Source: a virus
DNA: 48,698 nt
Strand: one strand, 5' to 3'
Virus record (IMG/VR): IMGVR_UViG_3300037071_000430
Location: 1-48,698 of that record
The notes under the pieces are model-generated. The model saw only the letters and a program-made list of their open reading frames with translations, ran no database searches and was not told where the DNA came from. Shown here one piece after another: positions 46,578 through 48,698 of the stretch (within the stretch, counting starts at the first letter, position 1; every line of letters starts with the position of its first letter). The position numbers and the translations under genes were made by a program.

Positions 46578-47306
46578 ATGTACCAAGCCCTCATCGACCG
46601 GATGTTCCTGGAGCGGTACGAGGATCGCCCCCCTGACGGGGCGTTCCACCCCTCCAGCCTGAGTACGTGCCATCGCAAGGCGCTGTACGAGACAAGCGGC
46701 ACGGCACCCTCTGACGAGACAGCCGTGCGGAACATCCGGATCATGGGGGAAGGCACGGACATGCACGCCGACATCCAGGCGCGCATCCACCAGGAGTGGC
46801 CTGGGTTCCTGTCCGAGGTCCCGGTCCAGTGGGGCCCCGTCAAGGGGTCCGTCGATGGTCTGCGGCTGATCGAGGAGCGCCCTGGCTATACCGCTGATGC
46901 GGGCGCCGAGGTCCCGTATTCCATCTACGAGGTCCAGGAGTTCAAGTCCGGTGGCAACTGGAAGATGCGCAGCGTGCGCAAGGCCCCATCGGAAGACCAC
47001 GTCAAGCAGGCCAGGGTGTACCATTGGGCCCTGCGCAACATGGGGTTCCAACTGACCGATAGCGTCAGGATCGTGTACTTCGGGCGCGAGGACTGGGACG
47101 TGGTGGAACACGTCGTGCCAGCGTTCTCGCCCGAGGAGGCCGATGAGTTCGAGCTAGGCTTGGTAGGGTTGTCGGTTCACCTCGTGGAGGGCACCCTCCC
47201 GGATCGCCTGCCCATCGTGGATGGCAAGAAGAACTGGCTGTGTGCCGGGTACTGCGAGTACCGGACCAGGTGCTGGGACCAAGATAGGGAGAACGAACGT
47301 GGATAG
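46578..47306 (+). CDS. Cas4/RecB-like PD-(D/E)XK exonuclease
   Basis: The ATG at 46578 is chosen because the promoter places transcription start there; this gives 242 aa. It has the Cas4-type plan. SSLSTCHRKALYE supplies the first Cys, GSVDGLRL the metal Asp, YEVQEFKSG the E-x-K, and QARVYHWAL the QxxxY. CAGYCEYRTRCW gives three C-terminal Cys, typical of an iron-sulfur cluster. Phage members resect DNA ends 5'-3' to make substrates for the annealing protein encoded next. Confidence 0.85.
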   Translation: MYQALIDRMFLERYEDRPPDGAFHPSSLSTCHRKALYETSGTAPSDETAVRNIRIMGEGTDMHADIQARIHQEWPGFLSEVPVQWGPVKGSVDGLRLIEERPGYTADAGAEVPYSIYEVQEFKSGGNWKMRSVRKAPSEDHVKQARVYHWALRNMGFQLTDSVRIVYFGREDWDVVEHVVPAFSPEEADEFELGLVGLSVHLVEGTLPDRLPIVDGKKNWLCAGYCEYRTRCWDQDRENERG

Positions 47307-48036
47307 GTTCGCAGGAACGCAAGCCCTGGCGGCGCTGGCCGCCCCCACCCCGAAGGACGAGGTCAAGACCAGGCCCGGTCGTGGCGGATCTGGAGCACTG
47401 AGCTACATCGATGCCAGGTTCGTGTTCGACCGGTTCGACGCGGCCATCGGCCCGGACCTCTGGCAACTGGAGGTCGGGTTCAGCCCTGCGCTCCACACTC
47501 CGGAGCAGACCAACCGCAAGGGTGAGGTCATCGTCCCCGAGTGGCTGTCCGCCTATCCCGTGGCACGCATCGGCGTGCTCTGCGAGAACGGCTGGGTCTG
47601 GAAGTCCGACATCGGGGTGTTCTCCGACATCGAAGGCGTCAAGGGCTCAGTCAGCGACAGCATCAAGCGTGCCGCCGTCCAGTGGGGCGTGGGCAGGGAC
47701 CTGTACGACCCTGACTCCGAGGCTCGTGGCGGCAAAGCGGCATCCGAGCCTGCGGGAGAGCGGCAGTCAACCGATACAGGCGTAGAGAAGGTGCCTGATG
47801 GTTGGACGGCGCGTACCGGCCTGACGGATGCCCAGCGAGGCAAGCTGTTCGCGGCCCTGGCCAAGGCCGGCATGACCGGCGACCGCAGGAAGGCGTTCGT
47901 GTTCCTGAGCATCGGCAAGCACTCCGTCAAGGACATGACCAACGCCGACCTGGACGCCGTGCTGGACATCCTGGACTCCCCGCGCGACGCGCGGCCGGAT
48001 GTCTGGGAGAACGCCCTGCTCGTGAGCCCCGACTGA
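47299..48036 (+). CDS. Rad52/22-like single-strand annealing protein
   Basis: A GTG start overlapping the nuclease gene by 8 bases gives 245 aa. The first 145 residues have SYIDARFVFDRFDAAIGPDL, then AYPVARIGVLCENGWVWKSD and KGSVSDSIKRAAVQWGVGRD followed by LYD. This is the core of Rad52/Rad22-type annealing proteins. The C terminus after an acidic linker holds a helical domain (TDAQRGKLFAALAKAGMTGD) of unknown role. It should anneal strands produced by the Cas4-like nuclease. Confidence 0.82.
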   Translation: MDRFAGTQALAALAAPTPKDEVKTRPGRGGSGALSYIDARFVFDRFDAAIGPDLWQLEVGFSPALHTPEQTNRKGEVIVPEWLSAYPVARIGVLCENGWVWKSDIGVFSDIEGVKGSVSDSIKRAAVQWGVGRDLYDPDSEARGGKAASEPAGERQSTDTGVEKVPDGWTARTGLTDAQRGKLFAALAKAGMTGDRRKAFVFLSIGKHSVKDMTNADLDAVLDILDSPRDARPDVWENALLVSPD

Positions 48037-48290
48037 TGAGCGGTCCGGTGACCGAGGCAGGCAAGACGTTTGCCTCGGAGGTTGCCTTTACCGCTGATGA
48101 CATGGGCTTCCGATGGGTGGAGGCCCACGAGCGGGTGGTGGCCATCGAGAACGAGGCCCGCCAGCAGGAGAGGGAGCGGCTGCGGGCCAAGGTGGCACAG
48201 TCACCCGGCTTCGGAACCGCCCAAGGCGAGCGAGTCATTCACCGCGGTTGGGTCGAAGCCCTGCTCGCGGACCCCGAGGTGACGCCATGA
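48036..48290 (+). CDS. Hypothetical protein, 84 aa
   Basis: The ATG overlaps the previous stop (TGATG). The protein has a helix rich in Glu and Arg (EAHERVVAIENEARQQERER), perhaps a short coiled coil. The end is ATGA-coupled to the next gene. No family is recognised. It is part of the chain leading into the replication genes across the junction. Confidence 0.55.
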   Translation: MSGPVTEAGKTFASEVAFTADDMGFRWVEAHERVVAIENEARQQERERLRAKVAQSPGFGTAQGERVIHRGWVEALLADPEVTP

Positions 48291-48514
48291 CCGCCGAGGC
48301 CCGCAAGCTGACCACCCTCGCGTTCGCGCACAAGGTGGCTTGGGAGGGTGGCATCACCGCCACGCTCAACTACGGCATCTCGCCCGACGAACTGGAGGAC
48401 CCCGAGGTCGCCGCCTGCTGGGGCCGCCTCCACGACCACTACGACGCCATGCAGGCGGACATGGAGTGGCTGGACGAGCGACTCCGCGAAGCGAGAAAGA
48501 AGCCCGCGCCATGA
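48287..48514 (+). CDS. Hypothetical protein, 75 aa
   Basis: It starts MTAEARKLTT, and the DNA around its ATG (22 bases from CGCC before the ATG to the sixth codon) is repeated at the next gene start. The protein is helical (YDAMQADMEWLDERLREARK) with Trp residues and an acidic middle. The function is unknown. ATGA overlaps at both ends. Confidence 0.55.
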   Translation: MTAEARKLTTLAFAHKVAWEGGITATLNYGISPDELEDPEVAACWGRLHDHYDAMQADMEWLDERLREARKKPAP

Positions 48515-48698
48515 CCGCCGAGGCCCGCGCCGCGCTTGCGGCGGCGCTAGCGGATTACCGATACCGCAGCGACCCGATAGCGGACGACCACGCCGAAGCC
48601 GACCGTCTCCTCGCCGCCCTGTCCGAGCGGGGCATGACCGTCGCCCCGACCTCGCAGGCCGAGGCGGGCGCGGCGCTGGAGCGGCTGCCGGGGGACCC
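48511..48698 (+). CDS. Hypothetical protein, 5' part of the gene that crosses the junction
   Basis: This is the first part (about 62 codons) of the 111-aa gene that continues at base 1 and ends at 275. The N terminus is Ala-rich (MTAEARAALAAALADYRYRS) and then DPIADDHAEADRLLAALSER. The ATG overlaps the preceding stop. Its completion across the ends shows that the window is a circle cut inside a gene. Confidence 0.8.
   Translation, partial: MTAEARAALAAALADYRYRSDPIADDHAEADRLLAALSERGMTVAPTSQAEAGAALERLPGD
48572..48697. repeat. Terminal direct repeat, right copy
   Basis: This is an exact copy of bases 1-126; only the final base of the window (48698, C against A at 127) differs. Its presence means the unit length is 48571 bp when the overlap is removed. 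Confidence 0.9.

Noticed and set aside
1-48698. Integrase, excisionase, attachment site or immunity repressor.
   Set aside because: No tyrosine or serine recombinase signature, no Cro/CI-type repressor and no tRNA-derived att core was recognised on either strand, so I do not call the phage temperate.

Overview
This window reads as one essentially complete tailed-bacteriophage genome of about 48.57 kb, assembled as a circle. Bases 1-126 are repeated at 48572-48697, and a gene that starts at 48511 continues in frame across the junction to 275. The DNA is GC-rich. Genes are packed head to tail with ATGA, GTGA or TGATG overlaps. GTG and TTG starts are common, and one strong promoter seems to give a leaderless mRNA. 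These traits, with a SprT-like protease and small Cys-rich proteins of types I associate with actinobacteriophages, suggest an actinobacterial host, but no host gene is present to prove it. I recognise no integrase, excisionase or repressor, so a lytic lifestyle is the simplest reading.

Layout, read as a circle. (1) 42.8-48.7 kb continuing to 6.2 kb, rightward: a DEDD exonuclease, an HNH endonuclease, a DUF1599/Nmad1-like protein, an exported protein, a holin-like protein, a C39-like peptidase, a structured non-coding segment, a Cas4-like nuclease and a Rad52-like annealing protein. After the junction come a DnaB-type helicase, an HExxH protein, a degenerate HNH protein, an SSB-like protein, an archaeo-eukaryotic-type primase, many small proteins and a MazG-type pyrophosphohydrolase. 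(2) 11.7 kb back to 6.2 kb, leftward: about 16 small genes, including a SprT-like protease and a DXD glycosyltransferase. (3) 11.72-12.36 kb: a gene-free divergent control region with direct repeats, a G-quadruplex motif, a palindrome and a long leader hairpin. (4) 12.4-42.6 kb, rightward: small basic proteins, a large adsorption cassette (collagen/collar fibre, jelly-roll-like proteins, a spike with a polyproline hinge), a possible small terminase, large terminase, portal, two giant virion proteins (1369 and 1898 aa), scaffold, an N4-gp56-type major capsid protein, connector, tail-hub proteins, and small membrane proteins.

The replication (helicase, SSB, primase) and recombination (exonucleases, annealing protein, HNH) genes form one rightward unit, and the virion genes form another. 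The leftward unit probably holds early host-interaction genes. I see no tail tube or tape-measure gene of the usual kind. The giant proteins between portal and scaffold therefore look like ejection (internal virion) proteins of a short-tailed particle, though the tail-hub proteins resemble siphovirus types.

The observations most worth a second look are: a compensated double frameshift inside the 1898-aa gene; tandem 33/35-aa mini-genes with alternating Asp and hydrophobic residues; a four-way-junction RNA candidate followed by a perfect 13-bp hairpin; the 11.7-12.3 kb control region; and the leaderless promoter of the recombination operon.
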